In this document: piece by piece, positions 55,819 to 64,000 of the stretch | Layout of the letters: every line of letters begins with the position of its first letter | Numbering within the stretch: the first letter of the stretch is position 1 | Assembly (NCBI RefSeq): GCF_900113245.1 | Contig: NZ_FOOQ01000001.1 | Span: forward strand, 1,364,001-1,428,000 | Length of the DNA stretch: 64,000 nucleotides | Direction: 5' to 3' | From: Halopelagius inordinatus | GTDB lineage: Archaea; Halobacteriota; Halobacteria; Halobacteriales; Haloferacaceae | Notes under the pieces: model-generated | Told to the model about the DNA's origin: nothing | The model's input: only the letters and a program-made list of their open reading frames with translations | Database searches by the model: none | Translations under genes and position numbers: made by a program

Positions 55819-56454
55819 ATGGACGGAGAGCGATTCCGAAGCGACGTCGAGGCGGCGAAGGAGACGGAGTTGAACCGACTCGGCTCCCAGCAGTTGCTCG
55901 TCGCGTTGACCGACGCGGAACTGACGGCCGAACGCGTCCTCGACGTGGCGGCGGCGAGCGAACACGCCGCCCGGGAGACGTTCCGCGGGTGGGCCGACGA
56001 CGAGAACGACGCGGACGCCCGCGAGGCGTTCCTCGAGGTGGCGCAACAGGAAGACGACCACCTCCGCCGGGTGACCGACGAACTCGACGGGAAGTGGGAG
56101 GCGGACGGCGACGCGGGGCCGATGCACGCGTACCTCCGCGGGCGAGAGTCGACGATAGAACGCATCGCGGGCGGGATGGTCGGACGCCCGTTAGTGAGCC
56201 TCCGGACGCACATGCAGCTTATCGGCTTCTTCGTGAACGAGGCGGACGAACGCCGCGCGGACGTGATACGCGATTTGAGGGCCGAGACGGGAGACGTTCT
56301 GGCGGACGGCGTCGAACTCCTCGAAGCGAACTGCGAGACGGACGACGACTGGCAGTCCGCGCAGATGGTCGCCGAGTACACCGTCCAACTCGCCTACGAC
56401 GACTACGCCGACGCCCTCAGAAATCTCGGGTTCGACCCCCGGTCGGTCTGTTGA
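55819..56454 (+). CDS. Ferritin-like/rubrerythrin-related protein
   Basis: 211 residues, all-helical. Possible carboxylate ligands are in AAASEHAARETFRGW, AQQEDDHLRRV, and later RTHMQLIGFFVNEADERRAD. The spacing fits a ferritin-like four-helix bundle with E-x2-H motifs. Metal or redox role inferred. It is followed one base later by the MOSC gene. Confidence 0.7.
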   Translation: MDGERFRSDVEAAKETELNRLGSQQLLVALTDAELTAERVLDVAAASEHAARETFRGWADDENDADAREAFLEVAQQEDDHLRRVTDELDGKWEADGDAGPMHAYLRGRESTIERIAGGMVGRPLVSLRTHMQLIGFFVNEADERRADVIRDLRAETGDVLADGVELLEANCETDDDWQSAQMVAEYTVQLAYDDYADALRNLGFDPRSVC

Positions 56455-56455
56455 G

Positions 56456-57004
56456 ATGACCGCAGACGCAGACATCCGCGGACGCGTGGAGGCCGTCTGG
56501 ACGAGTCCGGAGGAGGGCGCGCCGATGGAGTCCCGCGAGTCGGTGGAGGCGGTGGAGGGCGGACTCCGCGGCGACCGGTACCTCCTCGGAACCGGTTACT
56601 ACTCGCCCTACGACGTCTGTCAGGTGACGTTCGTCTCGGCGGCGGCCATCCGAGAGATACGCGAGGAGACGGGAATCGACCTCTCGGACGGACGCCACCG
56701 ACGGAACATCGTCGTGAGCGTCTCCGACCTCCGCGGGTTACTGGAGACGACGTTCGGAGTCGGGGAAGCGCAGTTCCGGGGAACGCGCCCGCGCCCGCCC
56801 TGCGCGCACGTCGAACGCGTCGCAGACGAGGAGGGCGTCGCCCGCGCACTCGGCGACGGGCGCGGCGGCATCTGCGCCGACGTGGTGACGCCGGGGACGG
56901 TTCGGACGGGCGACGAACTCGAAGTCGTCGAATCCGACCCGCGGACGGAAGGGAGGTCGATCATCGACCGCCTGCGCGGCGAGGACGGCGAGAACTCGGC
57001 GTAG
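56456..57004 (+). CDS. MOSC-domain protein
   Basis: 182 residues. A MOSC fold, as in the C-terminal domain of molybdenum cofactor sulfurase: GGLRGDRYLLGTGYYS, RRNIVVSVSDL, and the Cys in RPRPPCAHVER plus GGICADVVTPG. Carries sulfur or binds molybdopterin. Start ATG 56456 directly follows the previous stop at 56454, so cotranscribed. Confidence 0.85.
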   Translation: MTADADIRGRVEAVWTSPEEGAPMESRESVEAVEGGLRGDRYLLGTGYYSPYDVCQVTFVSAAAIREIREETGIDLSDGRHRRNIVVSVSDLRGLLETTFGVGEAQFRGTRPRPPCAHVERVADEEGVARALGDGRGGICADVVTPGTVRTGDELEVVESDPRTEGRSIIDRLRGEDGENSA

Positions 57005-57032
57005 ACGGCGTAGCCTCGCCGTCGCCGACCGC

Positions 57033-57992
57033 TCAGGGGAAGATGCTCTCGGGGAGGTACGCCGTCACCGTCCAGTTCGGCGCGTCGACGACCTGACTCA
57101 CCTTCAGGTCCACCGCGACCGAACAGAGGATGTACGCCTCCCCGCGCGTCAGGCCGCGTTCGGATTCGAGGTGAGTTATCATGTGTCGAACCGCTTTCTT
57201 CGTCGCGTCCATCAGGTCGTCGGCGATGCCGGTGGTGGCGTACATCGGTTCGTCCGCGCCCGTCGGCGTGAACGGCCCCGTCGTCTCCACCTCCGGTTGC
57301 TCGATGGACTTGTCCGTCAGAACGTCGAACCGCGCGGTGACGAACATCGGCGCTTCGACGCCCGTGACGGACACCTCGCCGTCCCCCTGCGCGGCGTGGC
57401 AGTCGCCCGTCGAGAACAGGGCACCCTCGACTTCGACCGGGAGGTACACCGTCGACCCCTCAGTCATGTGTTTCACGTCCACGTTGCCGCCGGTGTCCCG
57501 AGGCGGAAGCGTGTCGTGTTCGCCCGCCTCGCCGGGCGCGGTGCCGATGATTCCGGGGAACGGGTCCAGCGGTATCTCGATGCCGTCGACGAACGCCGCC
57601 GTGTCGCCGTCGAACCCCCAGACGTGGAGGCCGCCCTCGTCGAAGTCATCGGGGAGGAGGCCGAGGCCCATCTCGCCGGGGAGAAAGCCCGTGTACCCCC
57701 AGCCTTTGTGCTCGAAGTCGAGAAGTTCGACGGCGAGAACGTCGCCGGGTTCTGCGCCTTCGACGTAGACTGGGCCGGTGAGTGGGTGAACCGGGTCGAG
57801 GTCCACGTTCACGAGGTCGTCTACGGTCCCGTCGCGCCCGACCTGACCGTCGAGTGCGTCGCGGCACTCGAAACGGACCACGTCGCCGGGTTCGACCGTC
57901 GCCACCGGGTCGAGACTGTTGTCCCAGACGTGGTGGACGTTCTCGTCGTCGTCGCTCAGTTCGCGGTCTACCGTGTGGTCGTCGGAGGACAT
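57033..57992 (-). CDS. Acetamidase/formamidase family protein
   Basis: 319 residues. HHVWDNSLDPVATVEPGDVVRFE and GPVYVEGAEPGDVLAVELLDF, then GDCHAAQGDGEVSVTGVEAP with the catalytic-region Asp and His, are the FmdA family set. It hydrolyses short amides. No transport partner nearby. Starts at ATG 57992, divergent from a short spacer before gnaD's end. Confidence 0.9.
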   Translation of the reverse strand: MSSDDHTVDRELSDDDENVHHVWDNSLDPVATVEPGDVVRFECRDALDGQVGRDGTVDDLVNVDLDPVHPLTGPVYVEGAEPGDVLAVELLDFEHKGWGYTGFLPGEMGLGLLPDDFDEGGLHVWGFDGDTAAFVDGIEIPLDPFPGIIGTAPGEAGEHDTLPPRDTGGNVDVKHMTEGSTVYLPVEVEGALFSTGDCHAAQGDGEVSVTGVEAPMFVTARFDVLTDKSIEQPEVETTGPFTPTGADEPMYATTGIADDLMDATKKAVRHMITHLESERGLTRGEAYILCSVAVDLKVSQVVDAPNWTVTAYLPESIFP

Positions 57993-58092
57993 TCGCTACC
58001 GACCGACGCACCGAGAGAGCATCAATATGTAGTTGCCGAAAAGATACGTCCGAGGGGTCGATTCGACGCCGCGCGTCACCCGTTCGGCGACG

Positions 58093-58108
58093 TTACGCTT
58101 CGTCGAAC
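58093..58108. repeat. Copy of the 3' end of the sugar-acid dehydratase gene
   Basis: TTACGCTTCGTCGAAC here recurs exactly 50 bases away at 58143-58158, where it is the stop and last codons of the dehydratase gene. Confidence 0.6.
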
Positions 58109-58142
58109 CGCGCGAATCGCAGAATCGCTGGCTCGACGAACC

Positions 58143-59381
58143 TTACGCTTCGTCGAACAGCGTTTCGCCCGTGACCATCTTCTCTTCGACGACGTCCATG
58201 TCGAGCGTCAGTCCGAGACCGGGTTTCTCCGGAATCTCGATGTGGCCGTCCTCTATGACCGTCTCCTCGACGAGGTCCGACCACCAGTCGAGTTCGTACG
58301 AGTGGTACTCGACGGCCAGCGAGTTGGGGATGGCCGCGCCGACCTGCGCGGACGCCATCGTCGCGATGGGCGACGAGACGTTGTGCATCGCGACGGGGAT
58401 GTAGTACTGGTTCGCGACGTCGGCTATCTTCCGCGTCTCGCGCATGCCGCCGACCTTCGGCAGGTCCGGCGCGACGATGTCCACCGCTTGGTTCTCGATG
58501 AGGCGGCGTTCCTCGGTGACCCGGTAGCGGTTCTCGCCGACCGTGATGGGCGTGATGGTGGACTTCGTGACCTGCTCTTGGACTTCGAGGTTCTCCGGCG
58601 GGACGGGGTCTTCGAGCCACCAGACGTCGTAGTCCTCGATGGCGTTCGCGAGGCGTTGTGCGGAGTTCGCCGAGAACGTCCAGTGACAGTCGAACGCCAC
58701 GTCCGCGCGGTCTTTGACTCGCTCCGTCACCTTCTCGACGATTTCGGCCTTGTGACGGACCTCGCCGGGGCGGAGGTGGCGGTTCGCGCGGTCCTTCTCG
58801 TGGCCCGAGGGCACGTCGAGGTCGAACTTCAGGGCGTCGTAACCGAGTTCCTCGACGACGCGTTCGGCCTCGTCGGCGCACGCTTCGGGGTCGGCCTCTT
58901 CTTCGGTGTGGCAGTCGCAGTAGACGCGAACTTCGTCGCGGTACTTCCCGCCGAGCAGTTGGTAGGCGGGGACGTCGAGAATCTTGCCCGCGAGGTCGTG
59001 AAGCGCGATTTCGATGCCCGAGATGGCCGTGACGGTGACGCCCTCGACCGACCCCTCACCCGACATCTTCTGGACGAGGTGTTCGAAGAGGCGGTCGATG
59101 TCGAGGGGGTTCTCCCCGACGACGAACGGCTTCATCCGTTCGATGAGTTCCGGGACGCCCGCGCCCCAGTAGGCTTCGCCGGTGCCGACGACGCCCGCGT
59201 CGGTGTAGACGCGGACCAGCGTCCACGGGAAGTTGCCGTCTATCATCGTCGTCTGGACGTCGGTAATCTCGACGTCGCGGCTTCCGCCCCGTTCGCCGGT
59301 GACGCCCATCGTATCGGCGGAGAGTTCCCGCATCGTGTACTCCGCGTTCGGGTCGTGAAGCTCCGAGTAGTCTCTGCTCAT
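58143..59381 (-). CDS. gnaD: Gluconate dehydratase-like sugar-acid dehydratase (enolase superfamily)
   Basis: 412 residues, the size of haloarchaeal gluconate dehydratase of the semiphosphorylative Entner-Doudoroff route. Mandelate-racemase-type domain: TLVRVYTDAGVVGTGEAYWG, YDALKFDLDVP, VAFDCHWTF, WWLEDPVPPEN, ITVGENRYR and AMHNVSSPIATMA carry metal and base residues. Galactonate or xylonate may be alternate substrates. Upstream sits a HAD phosphatase and downstream neighbours are fructose genes. Start at the ATG at 59381. Confidence 0.82.
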   Translation of the reverse strand: MSRDYSELHDPNAEYTMRELSADTMGVTGERGGSRDVEITDVQTTMIDGNFPWTLVRVYTDAGVVGTGEAYWGAGVPELIERMKPFVVGENPLDIDRLFEHLVQKMSGEGSVEGVTVTAISGIEIALHDLAGKILDVPAYQLLGGKYRDEVRVYCDCHTEEEADPEACADEAERVVEELGYDALKFDLDVPSGHEKDRANRHLRPGEVRHKAEIVEKVTERVKDRADVAFDCHWTFSANSAQRLANAIEDYDVWWLEDPVPPENLEVQEQVTKSTITPITVGENRYRVTEERRLIENQAVDIVAPDLPKVGGMRETRKIADVANQYYIPVAMHNVSSPIATMASAQVGAAIPNSLAVEYHSYELDWWSDLVEETVIEDGHIEIPEKPGLGLTLDMDVVEEKMVTGETLFDEA

Positions 59382-59498
59382 AGCTCCGACTTCACTCGAT
59401 ATGTCGTAAAGGTTTTCGCTCTTGCAGCGAACCGCGACTGCCGCGCCCACTCTCGTCTGCGGGCGACTCTCGAAGCGGGGCTATCGATACCGGAGCGT

Positions 59499-60767
59499 TC
59501 AGAGTTCGTCGAGGACGTTCAACACGTAGGCGATGCGGAGCACCGACGCGGCGTCGCCGCGGTCGTAGACGAGTTCGTCGGTGTCTCGGACGTGGTCGAG
59601 AACCTCCTGAGAGGCGTGTTCCGGCGCGGCGGCGATGCCGGCGTTGTTCTCTTTGGCCCACCGCATCACGCGGAGGTCGGATTTGCTGTCGCCCATCACG
59701 AGGACGAACGGGTCGTCGACGTCCAGAACGCCGAGAGCGGCCTTCACGCCCTCGGTCTTGTTGAGTTCGAGCGAGCCGATTTCGGCCGCGTCAGCGTGGT
59801 AGTACGCCACGTCGATGCGTTCGAAGAGCGACCGGACCACCCCCGGAACGTTCTCGGGGTCGCAGTCGGGTGCGGCGTCCTCGGCGTCGAGGACGGTCGC
59901 TATCTCCGGGTCGGCGTCGGCGTAGTACGCCCGCGCCCACTCCTCGGGGGTGGCGTCCGCGGGGGCGGCGTCCGCGGCGTCCGCGGCGTCCTCGGCGGCG
60001 TTGTAGACGGCGCGGCCGAGAAGGTCCACGAGGTAGACCAGACCGCGGTCGATGACCGCCGCCGCCTCGTCGCTCCCGATGTCGAAGTTCGGTTTCAGCG
60101 TGACGTTGAACTCGTTTCCCTGCAGGTGGACCGATTCGCGCAGGTCGTCGGGCGCCTGCGGGAGGACGCGCGAGCGAATCTCGTCGAACACCTCGCGGAC
60201 CGAAGCGTCCAACTCGTCGTAGAGGAGTTTCTTCGTCCGAGAGCCGTGTCCGGGCGTGAACACGCCGGTTCCGGCTTCGTAGACGATGCTGAACGTCCCC
60301 GAGTGGACGAGTTCGTTGCCGAGGCCCTGAATCATGAACCCCTTGACGTTCTCCAACGTCTGGCCGGTGCAGATGACGATTGGGACGCCCGCCTCGTGGA
60401 ACTCCGTGAGGAGGTGAAGCGTCTGGCGCGGAATCTCGTTGTCCGTCCGACCGGCCGACCGAAGCGTCTCGTCGACGTCTAAGACGAGAGCGTTCACGCC
60501 ACGGTCGTACTTCGAGTGGAGGTCTAAAGCCGTAAACGCCTGGTCGCGCGACGCCCGCGCCGCCACCTCGGCGAACTCCTCGCCCGCGGCGAAGGCGTCG
60601 CGTATCTCGTCTTTCCGTTCGTCTAGTTCGTCGCTCGCGTCCTGCCAGTAGTCGAGGGCCGTCCGGGAATCCACCGGGGGAAACACGTCCAGAAAGTCCT
60701 GTAAGTCTCGAATCGACTCGGCGTCGTAGTCGGCGTAGAGGCGAAAGACGAGGTCGTACCGCTCCAT
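59499..60767 (-). CDS. HAD-superfamily hydrolase, atypical
   Basis: 422 residues. The HAD core starts with the nucleophile in ALVLDVDETLRSA (about residue 93), then VICTGQTLENVK, LNKTEGVKAAL (Lys) and MGDSKSDLRVMRWA (the acidic motif IV). The preceding 90 residues are helical. A GDSxxD-type pattern suits the Cof/sucrose-phosphatase class, so a sugar or phosphoglycolate-type phosphatase is plausible. Convergent neighbours place it with sugar-acid metabolism. Confidence 0.82.
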   Translation of the reverse strand: MERYDLVFRLYADYDAESIRDLQDFLDVFPPVDSRTALDYWQDASDELDERKDEIRDAFAAGEEFAEVAARASRDQAFTALDLHSKYDRGVNALVLDVDETLRSAGRTDNEIPRQTLHLLTEFHEAGVPIVICTGQTLENVKGFMIQGLGNELVHSGTFSIVYEAGTGVFTPGHGSRTKKLLYDELDASVREVFDEIRSRVLPQAPDDLRESVHLQGNEFNVTLKPNFDIGSDEAAAVIDRGLVYLVDLLGRAVYNAAEDAADAADAAPADATPEEWARAYYADADPEIATVLDAEDAAPDCDPENVPGVVRSLFERIDVAYYHADAAEIGSLELNKTEGVKAALGVLDVDDPFVLVMGDSKSDLRVMRWAKENNAGIAAAPEHASQEVLDHVRDTDELVYDRGDAASVLRIAYVLNVLDEL

Positions 60768-60878
60768 ACCGAGTTGCCGTCCTCCGGGGTGAAAAAGGGT
60801 GCCTGCTCGGCGACGTCTGCCGCCGAGGCCGGTGCCGTCGGGGAAACCCTCAAACGGGTGCTATCCGTATCCGTCTGC

Positions 60879-61340
60879 ATGAGCGATTGGACCGACAGCA
60901 TCGTCGGCGACCGGATGACGGTCGACAGGGAGTTCAACGACCGAGTCAACGGGTCGGAGTTCACTCGCCAAGAGTGGGGCCTCATCATGACGGCGACGGA
61001 GTTCGAGATAGAGAACGCCTCCGACCCCGAGGAGGCGCGAATCGTCGCCGACACCGAGAAACTACCGCAGATAATGCCCGAACTGGACAACGTCCGTTCG
61101 CAGATGGCGCAGATGGGGGGGTCCCCCGGCAGTGGGGGTGGAGGTGGGGGTGGCGGCGGTTCCGGCGGAGGACTGTTCGACTCCATCAAGGGGGCACTCG
61201 GACTCGGCGGCGGGGGCGGTGCCGACAAAGAGAGACTGGAGGCGGCGGAGCGACTCGTCCAAGAGTACGCCGACGAACTGCAGACCCACCTCGAAAGCCG
61301 CGGCAAGTGGGACCAGGTCCGAATCGCGTATCAAGAGTGA
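60879..61340 (+). CDS. DUF5799-like protein with Gly-rich linker
   Basis: 153 residues from the ATG at 60879. The N-terminal half (MTVDREFNDRVNGSEFTRQEWGLIMTAT region) is conserved-looking and helical; the middle is a long Gly/Ser run encoded by a GGT/GGG tract near 61128-61165; the end is a coiled coil (DKERLEAAERLVQEYADELQ). Function unknown. Confidence 0.7.
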   Translation: MSDWTDSIVGDRMTVDREFNDRVNGSEFTRQEWGLIMTATEFEIENASDPEEARIVADTEKLPQIMPELDNVRSQMAQMGGSPGSGGGGGGGGGSGGGLFDSIKGALGLGGGGGADKERLEAAERLVQEYADELQTHLESRGKWDQVRIAYQE

Positions 61341-61386
61341 CGCCGCCGGGGACGACCCACAGAGGACTCCCTTGACGCGAGTCGAC

Positions 61387-61536
61387 TCAGACTTCGTCGC
61401 CGCCGTGAAACAGGGTCATCTCCTCTGCCTCGTAGATGTTGATGAGTTCGGTCACGATTTCGTCGTAACTCTCGTCTTCGACCCGCAGGCTATCGAGGCG
61501 CGACACCGTCTCTTCGTCGAGGGTAATCTGCGGCAT
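61387..61536 (-). CDS. 49-residue antitoxin-like/RHH-related protein
   Basis: A 49-residue frame starting MPQITLDEETVSRLDSLRVE. The opening strand and helix (ITLDEETVSRLDSL) look like a ribbon-helix-helix type DNA-binding protein or DUF7557-like antitoxin. No partner toxin is seen beside it. Unannotated by length cutoffs but well supported by sequence character. Confidence 0.7.
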   Translation of the reverse strand: MPQITLDEETVSRLDSLRVEDESYDEIVTELINIYEAEEMTLFHGGDEV

Positions 61537-61651
61537 ACGTACGCGGTCGGTTGCGAGAGGCATAAGTGCCCGGGAGAACGTAGCTCGACGGGAATTTCAG
61601 CGCCGATAACGTGTGGGTGGAGCGAACGCGCTCCGGCGCGCCTCGGGTCCG

Positions 61652-62644
61652 TCAGTCGTACAGACTCTGACCGGCGCTTCCGGAGACGTCCGCGAGTTCG
61701 GCGTGAACGTCCGCGATTCGAGAGCGGATATCTCGCCCGACGACGCGGGGGTCGAACACGTCTTTGTTCGGCGACCACTCGGTGTCGTTGAAGAACGTGT
61801 CTCTGTCGTCTTCGACGCCCTCCGGGGGCACGATGGCCTCGGGGTTCTCGCGGTAGAGGTCGTACGCCGTCCGCGTGTACTCGTACTGGTACCGGGTGTC
61901 TTTGTTCACCTTGCAGATGCCGTGTTGGAGCATCTGCTGGAGTTGGTCCGGTTGGACGCCCGACGACCCGTGCAGAACGAGGGGCGTGTCGAGTCCGTGG
62001 TCCCGCAGGGCCTCTCGGATGTCCGCGGCGAGGTCAGGACGGAGTTCGAGGTCCTTTCCCTTCGCGACGCCGTGTTGGGTCCCGACCGAGATGGCCAACA
62101 GGTCACAGCCGGTTCGGTCGACGAACTCCACGGCCTGTTCTGGGTCCGTGTAGAACGCCTCCTCGGACTCGATTTCGTCCTCGACGCCCTTTATCTGGCC
62201 GAGTTCCGCTTCGACGAGAACGTCCGCACCCGTCTCGTCGACCATCTCGACGACGCGACGACTCCGTTCGACGTTGTCCTCGAACGCCTCGTGAGAGGCG
62301 TCTATCATTATCGAGGAGGGGATATCGAGTTCCATCTGCGTCTCGATGAACTCCATATCCGTCTGGTGGTCCATGTTGAGGAAGACGCCGACGTCGTGGC
62401 GGTCGGCCATCACCTCGATGTAGTTGCCCATGGCCCGGAGTCCGGCCACCGGGTCACCGTTCCCGGCGAACGAACACGCACCACCGCTCATCTGGAGGAG
62501 GATGTCCGACTCCGCGCGTTCTGCGCCCTCCAAGAGCCCCATCATGACGTTCGGTTCGGCCACGTTACTGGCGACGAGGCCGAACCCCTCTTCTAAGGCC
62601 GCGTCGTACACGTTCGCGAGTTCATCTCCGCCGTAGAACGACAA
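61652..62644 (-). CDS. fba: Fructose-1,6-bisphosphate aldolase, class II
   Basis: 330 residues. A zinc enzyme of fructose catabolism. Metal/substrate motifs: [44 protein letters not shown] and [11 protein letters not shown] (His). A TTG at 62644 is the only start upstream of the fold: the next in-frame codons upstream reach a stop at 62651-62653. It ends in a strong family C-terminus. Downstream of ptfB on the same strand and likely coregulated with the fructose PTS. Confidence 0.93.
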   Translation of the reverse strand: MSFYGGDELANVYDAALEEGFGLVASNVAEPNVMMGLLEGAERAESDILLQMSGGACSFAGNGDPVAGLRAMGNYIEVMADRHDVGVFLNMDHQTDMEFIETQMELDIPSSIMIDASHEAFEDNVERSRRVVEMVDETGADVLVEAELGQIKGVEDEIESEEAFYTDPEQAVEFVDRTGCDLLAISVGTQHGVAKGKDLELRPDLAADIREALRDHGLDTPLVLHGSSGVQPDQLQQMLQHGICKVNKDTRYQYEYTRTAYDLYRENPEAIVPPEGVEDDRDTFFNDTEWSPNKDVFDPRVVGRDIRSRIADVHAELADVSGSAGQSLYD

Positions 62645-62928
62645 TCTGTGTCACCTCGTCTACGCCGTCACGGGCGACCCTAATAACGTATGCGAACGAG
62701 TACCGTTTCTGCGCGTTCGTTCGATTCCCTCCCGGATGAACGCTACCGCGGACGGGAGCGTTCAGAGTCCCCGCTCGGACGGTTCGAGAGCGTCTCGCCC
62801 TCCGGAACCGGTGACCGTTCGTGACTGTCAACTCTGGCGCGATGTTTGTTGCCAATCGTGACAGTCGGAAATACGCACGTCGACGGGAACGCCCGGCGGC
62901 GAGAGAGAGCGGAACCTCGAAAGAGAGA
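62645..62928. other. Regulatory spacer between ptfB and fba
   Basis: About 284 bases without a gene. An A/T-rich TATA-like stretch near 62679-62690 suits fba's own promoter. Two near-identical decamers CGTGACWGTC (62820-62829 and 62857-62866) lie further upstream and could be a regulator site. Confidence 0.45.
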
Positions 62929-63402
62929 CTAGGAGAACAGTTTTTTCAGTCGGGCGAACAGGCCTTTCTCCCTGTCACCGCCGCGACGCCGTTGTTGCTG
63001 CGGTTCGGGGTCGGCCGCGGATTCGCTCGCGGACTCCGCCTCGGGAGCGTCGGCGTCTGCTGTGTCGCCGCCGACTTCGACGGTTTCGGCCGCTCCGCTC
63101 TCTACGAGGTCCGCGGCCTTCTCGATGAGGCCCTCGGCGTCGTTGACGCCGTCTTTGACGGTTCCCTTCACGAGCGGTTTCCCCTCGAAGCGGTCCCGAG
63201 AGACGGAGGTGTCGGAGGCGACGATGACCGCGTCCGCCTCGGCGATGTCTCCGCTACTGAGTTCGTTCTCCGCGCCCATCGCGCCTTGCACTTCGACTTT
63301 GATGTCGTGGCCGAGTCTGTCGGCCGTCTGTTCGAGGTTCTCCGCTGCCATCTGACTGTGTGCGATACCGGTCGGACAGGACGTGACTGCGACTAGTTTC
63401 AT
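62929..63402 (-). CDS. ptfB: Fructose PTS EIIB component
   Basis: 157 residues. The phosphorylatable Cys lies in TSCPTGIAHSQMAAE, the EIIB-Fru signature. The C-terminus (DADAPEAESASESAADPEPQQQRRRGG) is disordered and ends in a basic helix. Passes phosphate from EIIA to fructose. ATGA overlap with ptsI. Confidence 0.95.
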   Translation of the reverse strand: MKLVAVTSCPTGIAHSQMAAENLEQTADRLGHDIKVEVQGAMGAENELSSGDIAEADAVIVASDTSVSRDRFEGKPLVKGTVKDGVNDAEGLIEKAADLVESGAAETVEVGGDTADADAPEAESASESAADPEPQQQRRRGGDREKGLFARLKKLFS

Positions 63403-64000
63403 GATAGGGTGCTGTTTGTTAACACGCGTTCTACTTCATCTTTCGTACTGGCTTCGAGCGCCTCGGCCGCGAGTTCCCGAGCGTCCGAAAGCGAGACGTT
63501 CGTCACCGCCGCTTTGACCTGCGGGACGGTGACCGCACTCATGCTGAGTTCGTCCAACCCGAGGCCGAGGAGTAACTCCGTCAGGTCCGGGTCGCCCGCC
63601 ATCTCGCCGCACATCCCGACCCACGCGTCAGTTCCCTCCGCCGCCTCCACCGTCGCGCGGATGGCGCGGAGGACCGCGGGTTGGCGGTAGTCGCCGAGTT
63701 CCGAGACGCGTTCGTTGCCGCGTTCCGCGGCCATCACGTACTGCGCGAGGTCGTTCGTACCGATGCTGAAGAAGTCCACGCGCTCTACGAGGTCATCGGC
63801 CACGAACGCCGCGGCGGGCGTTTCGACCATCACGCCGAACTCGGGGCGGGCGTACTCGACGCCCTCGTCGTCTAAGTCGTCGGCCACCTCGGCCATCTTC
63901 TCGCGGGCCGCCGCCACCTCTTCGACGGTGGCGACGAGTGGGAGCATGACGGCCAGCCCACCGTCGGACGAGTCCGACGAGCCTCCGTTCTCGGAGCCGC
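63399..64000 (-). CDS. ptsI: PTS enzyme I (phosphoenolpyruvate-protein phosphotransferase), partial
   Basis: The C-terminal part of enzyme I; the frame is open to the window edge, so the gene continues beyond 64000. VMVETPAAAFVADDLVERVDFFSIGTNDLAQYVMA and VGMCGEMAGDPDLTELLLGLGLDELSMS are the PEP-binding signatures. An unusual Gly/Ser/Asp run (about 15 residues) precedes MLPLVATVEEV. Followed by ptfB with an ATGA overlap. Confidence 0.93.
   Translation of the reverse strand, partial: GSENGGSSDSSDGGLAVMLPLVATVEEVAAAREKMAEVADDLDDEGVEYARPEFGVMVETPAAAFVADDLVERVDFFSIGTNDLAQYVMAAERGNERVSELGDYRQPAVLRAIRATVEAAEGTDAWVGMCGEMAGDPDLTELLLGLGLDELSMSAVTVPQVKAAVTNVSLSDARELAAEALEASTKDEVERVLTNSTLS

Noticed and set aside
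57171-60482. A 1103-codon open frame on the plus strand
   Set aside because: It is antisense to the acetamidase, gnaD and HAD genes, which have clear motifs; long antisense frames are expected in high-GC DNA.
61128-61165. GGT/GGG tract as a separate repeat element
   Set aside because: It is inside the DUF5799-like gene and simply encodes a Gly-rich linker.
1-64000. CRISPR arrays, rRNA genes or insertion sequences
   Set aside because: No regularly spaced repeats, rRNA-like sequence or transposase was seen.

Overview
This window is haloarchaeal chromosome, most likely from the Haloferax/Halogeometricum branch (family-level inference). The signs are high GC, very acidic proteins, Tat-type signal peptides, TATA boxes 20-30 bases before start codons (leaderless mRNAs), a TFB gene, a geranylgeranyl-lipid UbiA enzyme and small haloarchaea-type zinc-ribbon proteins. 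The order men genes, tfb, gluconate dehydratase, class II aldolase and fructose PTS resembles what I recall from Haloferax; no comparison could be run here.

Layout. 1-6.2 kb holds single genes: a flavin monooxygenase, an NAD(P)-binding protein, a Tat-exported protein, an alpha/beta hydrolase, a Bat-type regulator, a universal stress protein (Usp) and a SHOCT membrane protein. 6.45-9.56 kb is a small, more A/T-rich segment with a P1B-4-type metal-exporting ATPase and a Usp. It is bounded by tRNA-Arg(UCG) and an 11-base copy of that tRNA's 3' end, so it looks like a remnant integrated island. 9.7-20.9 kb carries lipid synthesis (UbiA), a KaiC/RecA-like protein, cysteine synthase, a decayed hydrolase pseudogene, a three-gene ABC export operon in which one permease is fused to a PrsW-type protease, 3-hydroxyacyl-CoA dehydrogenase and a protein with 'AWR' repeats.

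21-32 kb is central metabolism: class I FBP aldolase plus fructose-1,6-bisphosphatase (gluconeogenesis), an acyl-CoA carboxylase carboxyltransferase, MaoC and CitE-type enzymes, glutamate dehydrogenase, and pyrB-pyrI. 34-43 kb is the menaquinone locus (menF-menD-x-menB and menA-menC plus an enoyl-CoA hydratase); menE is not in the window. MenC contains an in-frame insert made of two perfect DNA hairpins. 43-57 kb holds small regulators, a rhomboid protease, a METTL5-like methyltransferase, TFB, an Agl23-like membrane protein, a Usp, a ferredoxin, a carbonic anhydrase, a rhodanese-MBL protein, a HemAT-like aerotaxis transducer, a ferritin-like protein and a MOSC protein.

57-64 kb is sugar catabolism: an acetamidase-family protein, gluconate (or related sugar-acid) dehydratase, a HAD phosphatase, class II FBP aldolase with a TTG start, and the fructose PTS genes ptfB and ptsI (cut by the window end). 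The window therefore holds two unrelated FBP aldolases, one beside fbp and one beside the fructose PTS, which suggests separate gluconeogenic and fructose-degrading roles.
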